Source: Mesorhizobium tamadayense
Lineage (GTDB): Bacteria; Pseudomonadota; Alphaproteobacteria; Rhizobiales; Rhizobiaceae
Length of the DNA stretch: 64,000 nucleotides
Reading direction: 5' to 3'
Assembly (NCBI RefSeq): GCF_003863365.1
Contig: NZ_RQXT01000027.1
Coordinates: 25,908 to 89,907 of the forward strand
The position numbers were made by a program, and so were the translations under genes. Positions 8,881-17,041 of this stretch are shown in pieces (the stretch's first letter is position 1; each line of letters starts with the position of its first letter). The notes below the pieces were generated by a model, which saw nothing but the letters and a program-made list of their open reading frames with translations, was not told the DNA's origin and did no database searches.

Positions 8881-9729
8881 ATGGGTTGCACCGTTTTCGC
8901 CGAGGGCATGGGCTGGTTCCACCAGAGCAGCAATGGAACCGGGACGGCACCCGGCGACGTCTGCCTGAGCCCGCCGCCACCGCCTGCCGGACCGGTACCG
9001 GTCCCCTATGTCAACATGCTGTTCGCCAGCGATCTCACCAAGGGCAGCAATAGCGTCAAGGCCGATGGTAGTCCGACGGCGTTGGAGAACTCGTCGGAAA
9101 TCGCCATGAGTACCGGCAACGAAGCGGCAACGCCGGGCCTTGGCGCCGGCGTCGTCACCCACAAGATCAAAGGCAAAGGCAGCTTTTCGCTGTGGTCCTT
9201 CACGGTGAAGGTCGAAGGCAAGGGCGTGTGCCGGCACGGCGACCCGTTGCTGCAGAACGAGGCGTGTACGCCGCCGAACTGCACCGCGCCGGGTGCCAGG
9301 GTGCTCTTCGTAAACCGCATGACAGCGGAGGGCGTCACACAAGGCAAGAAATGCAAGACGCCATACAGTCAAGACTGCCGCCCCGACCGTACGGCAGCTC
9401 AACGCGACGCGGTCAATGGTAAACCATGCTGGGAATGCAAGGGCAAGAAGGCGACCGGAACCGCGCCCTTCCATCGAGACGGCACACACAAACTGGAAGA
9501 AACCAAAAACGCGGACGGAAGCTGGTCGGACAAGGAGTACCGGACGCATGATCACCAACCTCCATTGAACCGCGCTTGGGAGGAACTGGGCGGCTGTCAC
9601 TTGCAACCGTCGCCCGACGCGTTCAAAAAAATCATGGGCGAGGCGGAGTTCGTCAGGCCTCACTGCGAAGCGCACTACATGAGCCAGGGCTCAAAGGTTA
9701 AGGCACATGCCAAGTCGTTGAGGAGCTAG
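8881..9729 (+). CDS. PAAR-like DUF4150 spike-tip protein with Cys/His-rich C-terminal domain, probable T6SS effector
   Basis: A 282-residue protein. About residues 1-135 match the PAAR-like DUF4150 domain: NDVCL-type opening (GDVCLSPPPPP), PVPYVNM, the GSNSVKADGSP turn, and FSLWSFTVKVEGKGVCRHGD. It would cap the VgrG spike. Residues from about 150 form a separate Cys/His-rich domain: CWEC, HDHQPPLNRAW, GGCH and PHCEAHY. Four cysteines around an invariant-looking DHQPP resemble a treble-clef His-Me (HNH/Endo VII) nuclease, but this is inference from motif layout only. It is followed with no gap by two small paralogous genes that fit immunity proteins. The start ATG is 3 bases after tagF. Confidence 0.8.
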   Translation: MGCTVFAEGMGWFHQSSNGTGTAPGDVCLSPPPPPAGPVPVPYVNMLFASDLTKGSNSVKADGSPTALENSSEIAMSTGNEAATPGLGAGVVTHKIKGKGSFSLWSFTVKVEGKGVCRHGDPLLQNEACTPPNCTAPGARVLFVNRMTAEGVTQGKKCKTPYSQDCRPDRTAAQRDAVNGKPCWECKGKKATGTAPFHRDGTHKLEETKNADGSWSDKEYRTHDHQPPLNRAWEELGGCHLQPSPDAFKKIMGEAEFVRPHCEAHYMSQGSKVKAHAKSLRS

Positions 9730-10167
9730 ATGAACCGGCGCTATCAGGAGTTGCAGGACACCTATCTGGCGGAATTGAGATCGATTTTGCCGCCTATTCT
9801 GTCATGGTGGAAGGAACACGCAGTCCGACCGCCCGCCGAAATGGGGACTGGCGGTAATCGCAATGACTTCGAACGGCGTTGGCCGCTTGGCCCCGTCGCG
9901 CATCCTCGAGTGCTCGCTGTGCTGCGAACATATTATCTCGCCGTCCTAGCGCTCAACCGTGAATTCGAGACGCTGCGGCCGCCTCAGGACACAACGCCGC
10001 GCGAAAGCGATTGGGGTATCGACGACGAAGAGGCCGACGTGCCGTTTGTGCTGCCGATCGACCTGCTGGTCAACGATCTGGAGAGCATCGCGCCCGATCT
10101 TTACGAGATCATGAGTAATCTGGTCTTCGTCCCGGTTGGCCTTGCCCCCGACGGCGAGTATTGCTGA
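9730..10167 (+). CDS. Small acidic protein, probable immunity protein (copy 1)
   Basis: A 145-residue cytoplasmic-looking protein with no signal peptide. The ATG directly follows the TAG of the DUF4150 gene, and an AGGAG Shine-Dalgarno lies inside the last codons of that gene. I do not recognise the family. Its C-terminal half (HPRVLAVLRTYYLAVLALNRE and VFVPVGLAPDGEYC) lines up with the next gene (APEVVWFFRNYWLAFDEVNRA and PFWPIGLDENGNWC), so the two are diverged tandem duplicates. Position next to a putative toxin and the acidic composition argue for immunity; a structural T6SS role is the alternative. Confidence 0.7.
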   Translation: MNRRYQELQDTYLAELRSILPPILSWWKEHAVRPPAEMGTGGNRNDFERRWPLGPVAHPRVLAVLRTYYLAVLALNREFETLRPPQDTTPRESDWGIDDEEADVPFVLPIDLLVNDLESIAPDLYEIMSNLVFVPVGLAPDGEYC

Positions 10168-10168
10168 C

Positions 10169-10660
10169 ATGGCATTCGATATCGTCCATGACATTGACAA
10201 AGCGGTGCGCCAGCTTCTGGAGGCGCCGAACGATCTTGCGGAACTGATGCCGGATCAGGGCGCCGTAAAATCGATGTCCGAGGCAACCGACCAGCACAGG
10301 GACATCTACGCCAAATACATCGCCAACTTCGACGTCGCCTACCAGATTGCAGACGATTGGTGGGAAGGCTGCGTCGCGGCTTACATCGAGGACGGCTATG
10401 GTCCCGACGAGGCGAACGAACTTGCCTACGACAAGCGGCTCGCCGGACCGGCCTCCGCGCCCGAGGTCGTCTGGTTCTTCCGCAACTACTGGCTGGCCTT
10501 CGACGAGGTGAACCGCGCCCTTCCGCCGAAAGACCGAGTGCCGCCGCAGGTGGCAATGCTTGGCTGGCTGGTGGAGGAGGGCCGCACGGACTATGTCCGG
10601 CTGCTCACTTGCATGCCCTTCTGGCCGATCGGCCTCGACGAAAATGGCAATTGGTGCTGA
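10169..10660 (+). CDS. Small acidic protein, probable immunity protein (copy 2)
   Basis: A 163-residue acidic protein without signal or membrane segment, starting one base after the preceding stop. The ATG at 10169 (MAFDIVHDID) is preferred to an upstream in-frame ATG at 10136, which would overlap the previous gene. The C-terminus (FWPIGLDENGNWC) and the central WFFRNYWLAFDEVNR segment are related to the previous gene, indicating duplication and divergence. Family not recognised. The role is inferred from context: either immunity to the adjacent DUF4150-linked toxin, or orphan immunity to a related toxin. Confidence 0.7.
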   Translation: MAFDIVHDIDKAVRQLLEAPNDLAELMPDQGAVKSMSEATDQHRDIYAKYIANFDVAYQIADDWWEGCVAAYIEDGYGPDEANELAYDKRLAGPASAPEVVWFFRNYWLAFDEVNRALPPKDRVPPQVAMLGWLVEEGRTDYVRLLTCMPFWPIGLDENGNWC

Positions 10661-10663
10661 CCC

Positions 10664-11752
10664 ATGGCCTTCGACGTCTGGCTCGAGAACCGCACCCCCT
10701 TCGCCACGGCGACGCATGTGCAGGTTGATGCCGGAGGCCAGGAGGTGCTGGTTGCCATGCTCTCGGCGAGTTTCCAGGGCGATGCGGACAACGCGGGACT
10801 GCATCCGGCTGATGATCAACTCCCGGTCACCTTCGGCGACGTGCCTTTCGGCAATCCGGCACTATCTTCGACCCGCTACGAAGCCGATATAGCGCCGGTC
10901 AAACCGGCAGCCGAGGTGATCGTCAACGGCACGGCCCATGCTCCGAACGGCAAGCCGGTACGCGAGATGCAGGTCGGATTGCGGATCGGCAGCGTGCGCA
11001 AGGTGCTGAACGTGGTCGGGGACCGCATCTACGACGCCGGCAGCTACAGCGCACCGCGTCCATTCACCACAATGCCGATCGTCTACGAACGGGCCTTTGG
11101 CGGCACGACGGCGGAAGGAAGAGCCGAGCCACGTAACCCCGTCGGTGTCGGCTTCCATCACGCGGCGTCGGCCGACAAGGCGGTGCGCACGCAAGCGCCC
11201 AACGTCACCTATCCGGGCGAACCCTATCTCAGCCCCACGGATCGCCCCTCGCCGGCAGGCTTCGGTGCCCTTGGTCGAGGCTGGCAGCCACGTCTTGGTT
11301 TCGCCGGAACCTACGACCAGGCATGGATCGACACGCAATGGCCGCTGCCGCCAAAGGATTTCGATCCGCGTCATCATCTCGCCACGCCGCCGGATCAGCA
11401 ATTGCCGCAGCTTGTCGGCGGTGAAGAGGTTGCGCTTGTCGGTCTGACCCCGACAGGGCGCTGGAATTTTCGCTTGCCTCGCATCGTCGCGCCCGTGCGG
11501 CTGATCTTCGACGACCGCATCGAGGAGCGCAGCTTCGCAGCCGATACTGTGATCATCGAGCCAGACCTTTGGCGCATTACGCTCAAGGCACGACTTTCCT
11601 TTGTCACACTCCGCAATGCTGCCACCTTGCGCGAGATAGTTTTCGGCCACGTATCCCCCGTGTGGCTCAGCGCGCGGCGCAAGCGCAAGGCCTATCTCAA
11701 TCCGCTGGGCGGCGACGGCACCTTGGGCAACCAGCCAGTGTGGCTGCCATGA
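10664..11752 (+). CDS. DUF2169 T6SS-associated protein, likely PAAR/effector adaptor
   Basis: A 362-residue protein matching the DUF2169 family: N-terminal WLENRTPFATAT, the region FTTMPIVYERAFGGT, then the NPVGVGF motif. DUF2169 proteins recur beside DUF4150 PAAR-like proteins and vgrG in T6SS clusters, and are thought to help load the PAAR-like effector on VgrG. It begins 3 bases after the second small gene and overlaps the next gene by ATGA at 11749-11752. No signal peptide, consistent with a cytoplasmic chaperone or adaptor. Confidence 0.85.
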   Translation: MAFDVWLENRTPFATATHVQVDAGGQEVLVAMLSASFQGDADNAGLHPADDQLPVTFGDVPFGNPALSSTRYEADIAPVKPAAEVIVNGTAHAPNGKPVREMQVGLRIGSVRKVLNVVGDRIYDAGSYSAPRPFTTMPIVYERAFGGTTAEGRAEPRNPVGVGFHHAASADKAVRTQAPNVTYPGEPYLSPTDRPSPAGFGALGRGWQPRLGFAGTYDQAWIDTQWPLPPKDFDPRHHLATPPDQQLPQLVGGEEVALVGLTPTGRWNFRLPRIVAPVRLIFDDRIEERSFAADTVIIEPDLWRITLKARLSFVTLRNAATLREIVFGHVSPVWLSARRKRKAYLNPLGGDGTLGNQPVWLP

Positions 11753-12792
11753 AGCGCCCGCTCTATATCGCAGGCGCCGGCGCAGTCACCCCTGCGGGGC
11801 TTAATGCGACGCAAACGATCTGCGCTATCCGCGCCAGCCTCTCCGCCTATGAGGAGATAACGCTCTCGGAGCCGTTTGGCGCCTTGCAGGTCGTCGCGCG
11901 CATACCGGCCCACAGGCGCCTGCGCAGAACCCAAGGTGGATGGCTGGTCAATATGGCCTCGCGCGCCATGGCTGAGGCGTTAGAAACCGGCGATATTGCG
12001 CCCGAAGTTACGGCTATCCTGCTCACGCCGCCTGAGGGTTTTCGCAATCATCCGGCCTATCAGGACATCGCGCCACACGACTTCCTTGCGGCTGTGATCA
12101 GGGCCAGCGGACATCGTTTCCATGCGGCGTCGCGGGCGATAGACGGCGGCGCGGCTGCCAGCATCGGCCTGCTGGAGCGCGCAGTGGACATGATGGAGCA
12201 GCAAGGCGTCGAACAGGTCTTGCTCGGCGGCGTCGACAGTCTTGTCAACGACAGTGATCTTGCCCGTCTCGGCGCGGCCCGCCGTCTCAAGGCCCCCGAC
12301 AACGCGCAAGGTCTTGTACCAGGCGAGGCGGCGGCGTTCGTGCGGCTGACGCTGCAGCCGGAAGAAAAGGCAACGGTCTTTGCCGCGATCCACGGTATTG
12401 GCACCGCCCAGGAAAAGGACACGGTCCTGTCGAGCCGTTACAGTCAGGGACGGGCCATGCTCGGGGCTTTGCGCGACGCCGTGACCGGCTCTGGGCCTTC
12501 GGAGCCCGACATCGACTTCGTGGTCAGCAATGGCAATGGCGAACGCTATCAGGGTTGGGAAATGCTGATCACCCGACCGCGCTTTTATCGCACGCGCCGC
12601 GACATGATGGCGACCGCCTACCCGGCCATGACGATCGGCGACATCGGCGCGGCAGGTGGCGCGTTGGTCCTCATGCTTGCTGCCGACAGCTTTCTCAAGG
12701 ACTATGCGCCGGGATCAACCGCCATCTGCGAAGTGGCTTCCGAGAGCGGCCTGCGTGCTGCGGCGGTCATGGCCCGCATGACGCGTCGCTGA
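11749..12792 (+). CDS. Beta-ketoacyl-synthase-like protein lacking catalytic residues
   Basis: A 347-residue thiolase-fold protein resembling 3-oxoacyl-ACP synthases: N-terminal YIAGAGAVTPAG, a nucleophile-elbow region, VLLGGVDSLVND and a C-terminal IGDIGAAGGA loop. The elbow reads RAIDGGAAASIGLL, with no Cys where active enzymes have an ACxxG/S motif. The HGTGT motif is replaced by SNGNGE, and the GHxxGAAG motif by GDIGAAGG. The Cys and both His of the triad are therefore missing and it should not condense acyl chains. KS-like proteins are found next to DUF2169 in T6SS loci, so a scaffolding or loading role is likely. Coupled to DUF2169 by ATGA overlap; last gene of the plus operon. Confidence 0.8.
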   Translation: MKRPLYIAGAGAVTPAGLNATQTICAIRASLSAYEEITLSEPFGALQVVARIPAHRRLRRTQGGWLVNMASRAMAEALETGDIAPEVTAILLTPPEGFRNHPAYQDIAPHDFLAAVIRASGHRFHAASRAIDGGAAASIGLLERAVDMMEQQGVEQVLLGGVDSLVNDSDLARLGAARRLKAPDNAQGLVPGEAAAFVRLTLQPEEKATVFAAIHGIGTAQEKDTVLSSRYSQGRAMLGALRDAVTGSGPSEPDIDFVVSNGNGERYQGWEMLITRPRFYRTRRDMMATAYPAMTIGDIGAAGGALVLMLAADSFLKDYAPGSTAICEVASESGLRAAAVMARMTRR

Positions 12793-12803
12793 CGCTGTCG
12801 GCT

Positions 12804-13964
12804 TTACATCCAGGCCGGGAATTTGCGCGTCCTGCGCCAGTCGGCGAACGGTGCCTCGGGCGTGGCAATTGCCGCGCGCAGCGCATCCAGCCTGAGCCTG
12901 CGCATCGAATGGAAAGGCGTGTGGTTGCGCCCGCCCTGTCCCTCGTCCCACCATGCGGCAACGCGATCGGCGACAGGCAACGGGCTGTCGGTCAGAGATT
13001 CAAACGCCTTCCCCAAATCGGCCGGGTCTATCGTGAACAGGTCGGTGTCGTTGAAGTCCACGTCGAACAGATCGCGCATCGCCAGCCCGGCGGCAAAGAC
13101 AAGTTCCGGCTCGCGCATCTTCTCGATCAGCCAGGGCATTACCGACCGATCGCCAAACAGGCCGATCGACGCCGTTGCCGCCACGCGCAGCAGGGGCTGG
13201 CCGAGGCGCGTCTGCAGCCAGGCTTTCGCGGCCTTGGGCGGCGTCGTCAGCAGGCGTATCTCGATCGCCGCCTCCGCGTGGTCCGCCTCCAGCACGATCT
13301 TGTTGATCACTGGATGCGCGGACCGCGCCTCGCCAAGCAGGCAAGCGGCGAAGGCGGCCGCAAGACGTTCTTTCGCAGTCTCGCCGTCAAGGCCAGCCAG
13401 GACTGCCGGAAGCAGGTCGCGCCGCCTAAGCCCGCCGGCGAGCCGAATGGCGCGCCGGCGGATGCTGGCGTCGGAATGGCTCGCCAAATCATGCAGGCGC
13501 TGTCCCGGATCAACGCGATGATGCCACAGCGCAGACAGCCCAAGGCAGCGCAGTCGCGCATCGCTTGTGTCCAGCCATTGCGCCACGAAGGGACGCAGGT
13601 TTTCGCGCGGCGTGCGCGCGATCGCAGCGGACAGGCTCGAAATGCCGGCCTCACCCAGGCTTGCGCCGGCGTCGATTGCGGAGGTCACCAGGTTGGCATC
13701 GCTCCAACGCATTGCCAGAGTGCCGAGCACGAAAAGTTCCCCCGGTTCGGCGTAGTCGGCGAAACGCGCTTGAGCAGCTTCCCAACCGGTCTTGCCGGCT
13801 GCCATGAGCCCTTCGAGATTGGCTTCGAGACGCTGGTCGATACGGCCGATACCCGTCTCATCGAGGACTGGACCATCGATCTCCCGACGACGGCGAAGCC
13901 AGAGGAAAGCCGCATCCTCGGCGTGCTGATCCACGATGGCAGCGATGGTTGCAACGCGATGCAC
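12804..13964 (-). CDS. TIGR02270-family HEAT-repeat protein, T6SS-associated
   Basis: A 386-residue, mostly helical protein with HEAT-like repeats in the middle (for example segments around SDASIRRRAIRLAG and KERLAAAFAACLLGEAR). The whole resembles the TIGR02270 family that recurs in T6SS gene clusters with DUF2169, DUF4150 and KS-like genes. The start is a GTG at 13964 with a GAGG Shine-Dalgarno 8 bases upstream, overlapping the end of the DUF6484 gene region (gap of 9 bases). It is third in the minus-strand vgrG operon and converges on the KS-like gene with only 11 bases between stops. Molecular function is unknown. Confidence 0.8.
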   Translation of the reverse strand: MHRVATIAAIVDQHAEDAAFLWLRRRREIDGPVLDETGIGRIDQRLEANLEGLMAAGKTGWEAAQARFADYAEPGELFVLGTLAMRWSDANLVTSAIDAGASLGEAGISSLSAAIARTPRENLRPFVAQWLDTSDARLRCLGLSALWHHRVDPGQRLHDLASHSDASIRRRAIRLAGGLRRRDLLPAVLAGLDGETAKERLAAAFAACLLGEARSAHPVINKIVLEADHAEAAIEIRLLTTPPKAAKAWLQTRLGQPLLRVAATASIGLFGDRSVMPWLIEKMREPELVFAAGLAMRDLFDVDFNDTDLFTIDPADLGKAFESLTDSPLPVADRVAAWWDEGQGGRNHTPFHSMRRLRLDALRAAIATPEAPFADWRRTRKFPAWM

Positions 13965-13973
13965 GACAGCGCC

Positions 13974-14396
13974 TCAGTTGAGATGCACGGCCCCGCCGCG
14001 AATACGGTTGGTCCCACTCGCCTGGCTGGTCAGATGGCTACCACGAATGGTCACACGACCATCCTTCTCCAGAATGATTGATGCCAGGCCACAACGCAGT
14101 TCTATACGCTCTTCGCCCATGATGACGACTCGATCGCCTTCGCGGACCACTTGCAGCTCCCTGTTCTTGTGAGCGGGAGCGACGATGCGCCCAACAACCA
14201 GCGGTCGTGTCGGGTCACCCTCCTCGAACAGCAGGGCCAGTTCCGAGCCGATCGCGGAAACGTCCAGTTCCGTCAGGCTGCGCGCCGCAATCGCCGTCTC
14301 GCGCGGATTGCCGACGAAGACCACAAGTGGTGCTCCGCATTCGAAACCGATGAGCAAGCCGATGACGACGCCGTCGATGCGATCCAGCACTTCCAT
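13974..14396 (-). CDS. DUF6484 protein with VgrG-tail-like C-terminus
   Basis: A 140-residue protein. The N-terminal beta-rich part (GVVIGLLIGFECGAPLVVF, then ALLFEEGDPTRPLVVGRI) fits the DUF6484 domain, related to the OB/spike entry fold. The C-terminal segment IELRCGLASIILEKDGRV is clearly related to the closing part of the adjacent VgrG (ITLKCGSASITMKKDGTI). It lies 10 bases downstream of vgrG with a GAGGG ribosome site, so it is co-translated with VgrG. It may be a spike-associated subunit; function not established. Confidence 0.78.
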   Translation of the reverse strand: MEVLDRIDGVVIGLLIGFECGAPLVVFVGNPRETAIAARSLTELDVSAIGSELALLFEEGDPTRPLVVGRIVAPAHKNRELQVVREGDRVVIMGEERIELRCGLASIILEKDGRVTIRGSHLTSQASGTNRIRGGAVHLN

Positions 14397-14406
14397 GATG
14401 ACGCCC

Positions 14407-16734
14407 TCAATTGTTGTTGATGGTGCTTCCCTTAACGATCACATCGCCGTCGGCCTTGACGGTGATCTTGCCGCTGCCCCTGAGTGTAATATCCTTCCCG
14501 TCAGCGACAATGGTGCCGTCCTTTTTCATAGTGATCGACGCCGAGCCGCATTTGAGCGTGATCGAATCGCCCGCTTCGATCATCAGATTCTTGCCAACCT
14601 TGATTGAACTGTCTTGGGCAATGTCGATACCGCTGCTCTTCCCGACCTTGAGAGCATGCGCTCCGCCGACATCGGTTCCGTCATCCGCCCCGATCTTGGC
14701 CGTTCGTGCCTTTCCTATCTGGGACGACTGTGCCCCTCCGACTGTGAAACTCTGGTCGGCGCCAACATTGACGCTTTGCGCTGCCCCGATATTCCAGCTG
14801 TCGGAAGCCCCAATATCGTGGCTCTGATTGGTGCCGACGCTGACGGATCGGGTTATGCCGATGGTGTTCGTCTGAGAAGCGCCAACGGTCCTCGCTTCAG
14901 CAGCACCCACAGTGTCCACACGCGCCGCCCCCACCGTCACCGTCTGCACCAGACCCACCGTCTGCGAATGGTTCGCGTCGATGTTTTCCGTCGAATTCGC
15001 AACGACGTGGATCGTCTCATTCGCCTGGACCGTCAGCGAGCGGTTCGCGCCCACCGTCTCGGTGTCGTTGCTGCCGATGTTGGTGGTCTGGTCGACGCCG
15101 ATCTTGACGGTCTTGTTGTTGCCGACGTCCTCGTCGAGGTTGTGGCCGACGGAGTGCTTGGCATCGTGGTCGATGCGGTCGGACTGGTCGTGCTGCACGG
15201 TCTTGTTGCGGTCGTGCTTGACCAGCAGGTGGTGGTCCTTCTGCGCCTGGAAATTGACGAGCTCGGAACCGGCCTTGTCCTCGAACATCAGCTCGTTGTA
15301 ACCACCGCCGCCTTTGGATGAGTTCGACTTCCAGCCCGATTGCGTCGCGTTGGCCGGCAGCCCGTAGGGCGGCATCTCAGCGGCGTTGTAGACCCGGCCG
15401 GTGATGATCGGCAGGTCGGGATCGCCCTCGATGAAATCGACGATGACCTCCTGGCCGATGCGCGGGATCTGGATGAAACCCCAGCCGCTGCCGGCCCAGG
15501 TCTGCGACACGCGCACGAAGCAGGAAGAGTTCTGGTCCTTCTTGCCGAGCCGGTCCCAATGGAACTGCACCTTCACCCGGGCATATTTGTCGGTGAAGAT
15601 TTCTTCGCCGGAGGGGCCGACCACCGTCGCCGTCTGCGGCCCGCGCATGATCGGCCGCGGTGTGATGCGCGGCGGCCGGTAGGGCAATTTGGCGGGAGCG
15701 ACGCCCAGCACGACCTTGAAGTTCTCGGCATGGGCCTCGTTCTGGGTCCTGTAGCCGGGGTCGAACAGCCTGTATTCGGCGCTGATCACCAGATATTCCT
15801 GGTTCTGGTCGTCGCGCGGAAAACTTTCCAGCTTGAACTTACAGCCGGAAAAAAGGCCGCGCACCGTGCCCACCGCCGTGCTGCGCTTGTGCACCGCCTG
15901 AAGTTCCTCGCGGCGAATCCCCGCAATCGTGTCGCCCCGCCCGACATCGAGATGCGCGCCGGGCTGGCGGTAGTTCTCGCCCGCGGCCTCCTTGTGGCTG
16001 AACGGCTGGGCGGACTTCGCCATCAAATCCGCGCCGGGCTTCTCGAAATCATAGTCGGTGTGGGCATAGGCGCCGGGCCGCACCGCGCTGCCCGGAATCC
16101 ATTCGGTAATGTATTCGACGTCGCGCCGCGAGGCCTGGCCCTCGAAATTATAGAGCACCTTCTCGTAGCCGGGCGCCGGCTTCAGCTTGCTCATCGCATC
16201 GCAGAGCACCAGGGTGTGCTTGCCCTCGTCATGCTCGAAGAAATAGAAAATGCCCTCGTGCTCGAGCAGGCGCTGCACGAAATCGAGATCGCTCTCGTCA
16301 TACTGCACGCAATATTCGCGCGAGGGATAGGAGCCCTGCAGCCGCTTCTCGAATTTCGCGATGCCGTATTTCGAGAAGATCTTCTCGACGATCTCGACCG
16401 CCGTCATGTTCTGGAAGATGCGGCAGTCGGTGGTGTTGCCGAGGAACCAGAACCACGGCCTGATCACCGCCTCGTAAAAGGCCAGCCTGTCCTCGATGCG
16501 GGTGAGCTTGAACTCCGACACCAGGCCGCTGAACCATCGCTTTGGGTCGGATTCACCCTCGACCGAGACGACGCCGCCCAGCATCTTCAAGGGATCGACA
16601 TCGTGGCTCTTAGAGACGAAGCCGACCGTATAGGTGAAACAACGGCTGATCTCGTCACGCCCGACGAGATGGGTGAAGGTCAGCGCATCGCCGCCAACCG
16701 GCGTTTGCACAACCGTGGCACGTTCGTTCGGCAT
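14407..16734 (-). CDS. vgrG: VgrG spike protein with long octad-repeat needle
   Basis: A 775-residue VgrG. The gp27-like region spans about residues 1-380, the gp5 OB-fold with KVQFHWDRLG lies around 410, and SCFVRVSQTWAG follows. The C-terminal needle is built from about 20 octad repeats of the form xVGxxxxx (TVGLVQTV, TVGAARVD, TVGASQTN and so on), ending in LKCGSASITMKKDG and a GSTINNN tail. There is no extra C-terminal effector domain. The ATG at 16734 is chosen because an AGGAGG ribosome site lies 8 bases upstream; an in-frame ATG further up (16803) lacks this. VgrG forms the trimeric tip on the Hcp tube. First gene of a minus-strand operon with DUF6484 and the TIGR02270 protein. Confidence 0.95.
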   Translation of the reverse strand: MPNERATVVQTPVGGDALTFTHLVGRDEISRCFTYTVGFVSKSHDVDPLKMLGGVVSVEGESDPKRWFSGLVSEFKLTRIEDRLAFYEAVIRPWFWFLGNTTDCRIFQNMTAVEIVEKIFSKYGIAKFEKRLQGSYPSREYCVQYDESDLDFVQRLLEHEGIFYFFEHDEGKHTLVLCDAMSKLKPAPGYEKVLYNFEGQASRRDVEYITEWIPGSAVRPGAYAHTDYDFEKPGADLMAKSAQPFSHKEAAGENYRQPGAHLDVGRGDTIAGIRREELQAVHKRSTAVGTVRGLFSGCKFKLESFPRDDQNQEYLVISAEYRLFDPGYRTQNEAHAENFKVVLGVAPAKLPYRPPRITPRPIMRGPQTATVVGPSGEEIFTDKYARVKVQFHWDRLGKKDQNSSCFVRVSQTWAGSGWGFIQIPRIGQEVIVDFIEGDPDLPIITGRVYNAAEMPPYGLPANATQSGWKSNSSKGGGGYNELMFEDKAGSELVNFQAQKDHHLLVKHDRNKTVQHDQSDRIDHDAKHSVGHNLDEDVGNNKTVKIGVDQTTNIGSNDTETVGANRSLTVQANETIHVVANSTENIDANHSQTVGLVQTVTVGAARVDTVGAAEARTVGASQTNTIGITRSVSVGTNQSHDIGASDSWNIGAAQSVNVGADQSFTVGGAQSSQIGKARTAKIGADDGTDVGGAHALKVGKSSGIDIAQDSSIKVGKNLMIEAGDSITLKCGSASITMKKDGTIVADGKDITLRGSGKITVKADGDVIVKGSTINNN

Positions 16735-17041
16735 GGTCGTGCCCCTCCTGGACGCGGCCGCCAGTGTGATGGATCGAAGCCCCCGCTCTGTTAACTGCAT
16801 CACGTTCGGGGAGTTTTCGAATTCACCGCACCGGACAGGTCCAGCCTAGCACATGTTTGACTGCCGCCAAATAACAGCGAGGGCCAAACCGTCCCCATGC
16901 GGGTCGGTGTGAAACGCTCCTCTCCCGCCGCTCTCGCAAACTGCTAGAATGGCTGGAGCATTCCGGGAGAAGCACATAGCGGCTTTCCGTCCGGATTGCG
17001 CGAAACAAGGATTTATTTACCAGGTTCAGCGACGTTTCCGG
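16735..17041. promoter_or_regulatory. Divergent intergenic region between vgrG and the second FHA gene
   Basis: About 307 bases separate the two divergent translation starts. They must hold the promoters of the vgrG operon and of the second FHA-TssL-TssM operon. The part nearest the FHA gene is AT-richer (around 17010-17030, GGATTTATTTACC). I found no convincing sigma-54 or other promoter match by eye and no open frame worth calling. Confidence 0.5.

Noticed and set aside
14470..15170. Repeated DNA in the vgrG tail looked at first like a CRISPR or minisatellite
   Set aside because: The repeat is at the protein level (octads, beta-helix), with varied codons, and lies inside vgrG.
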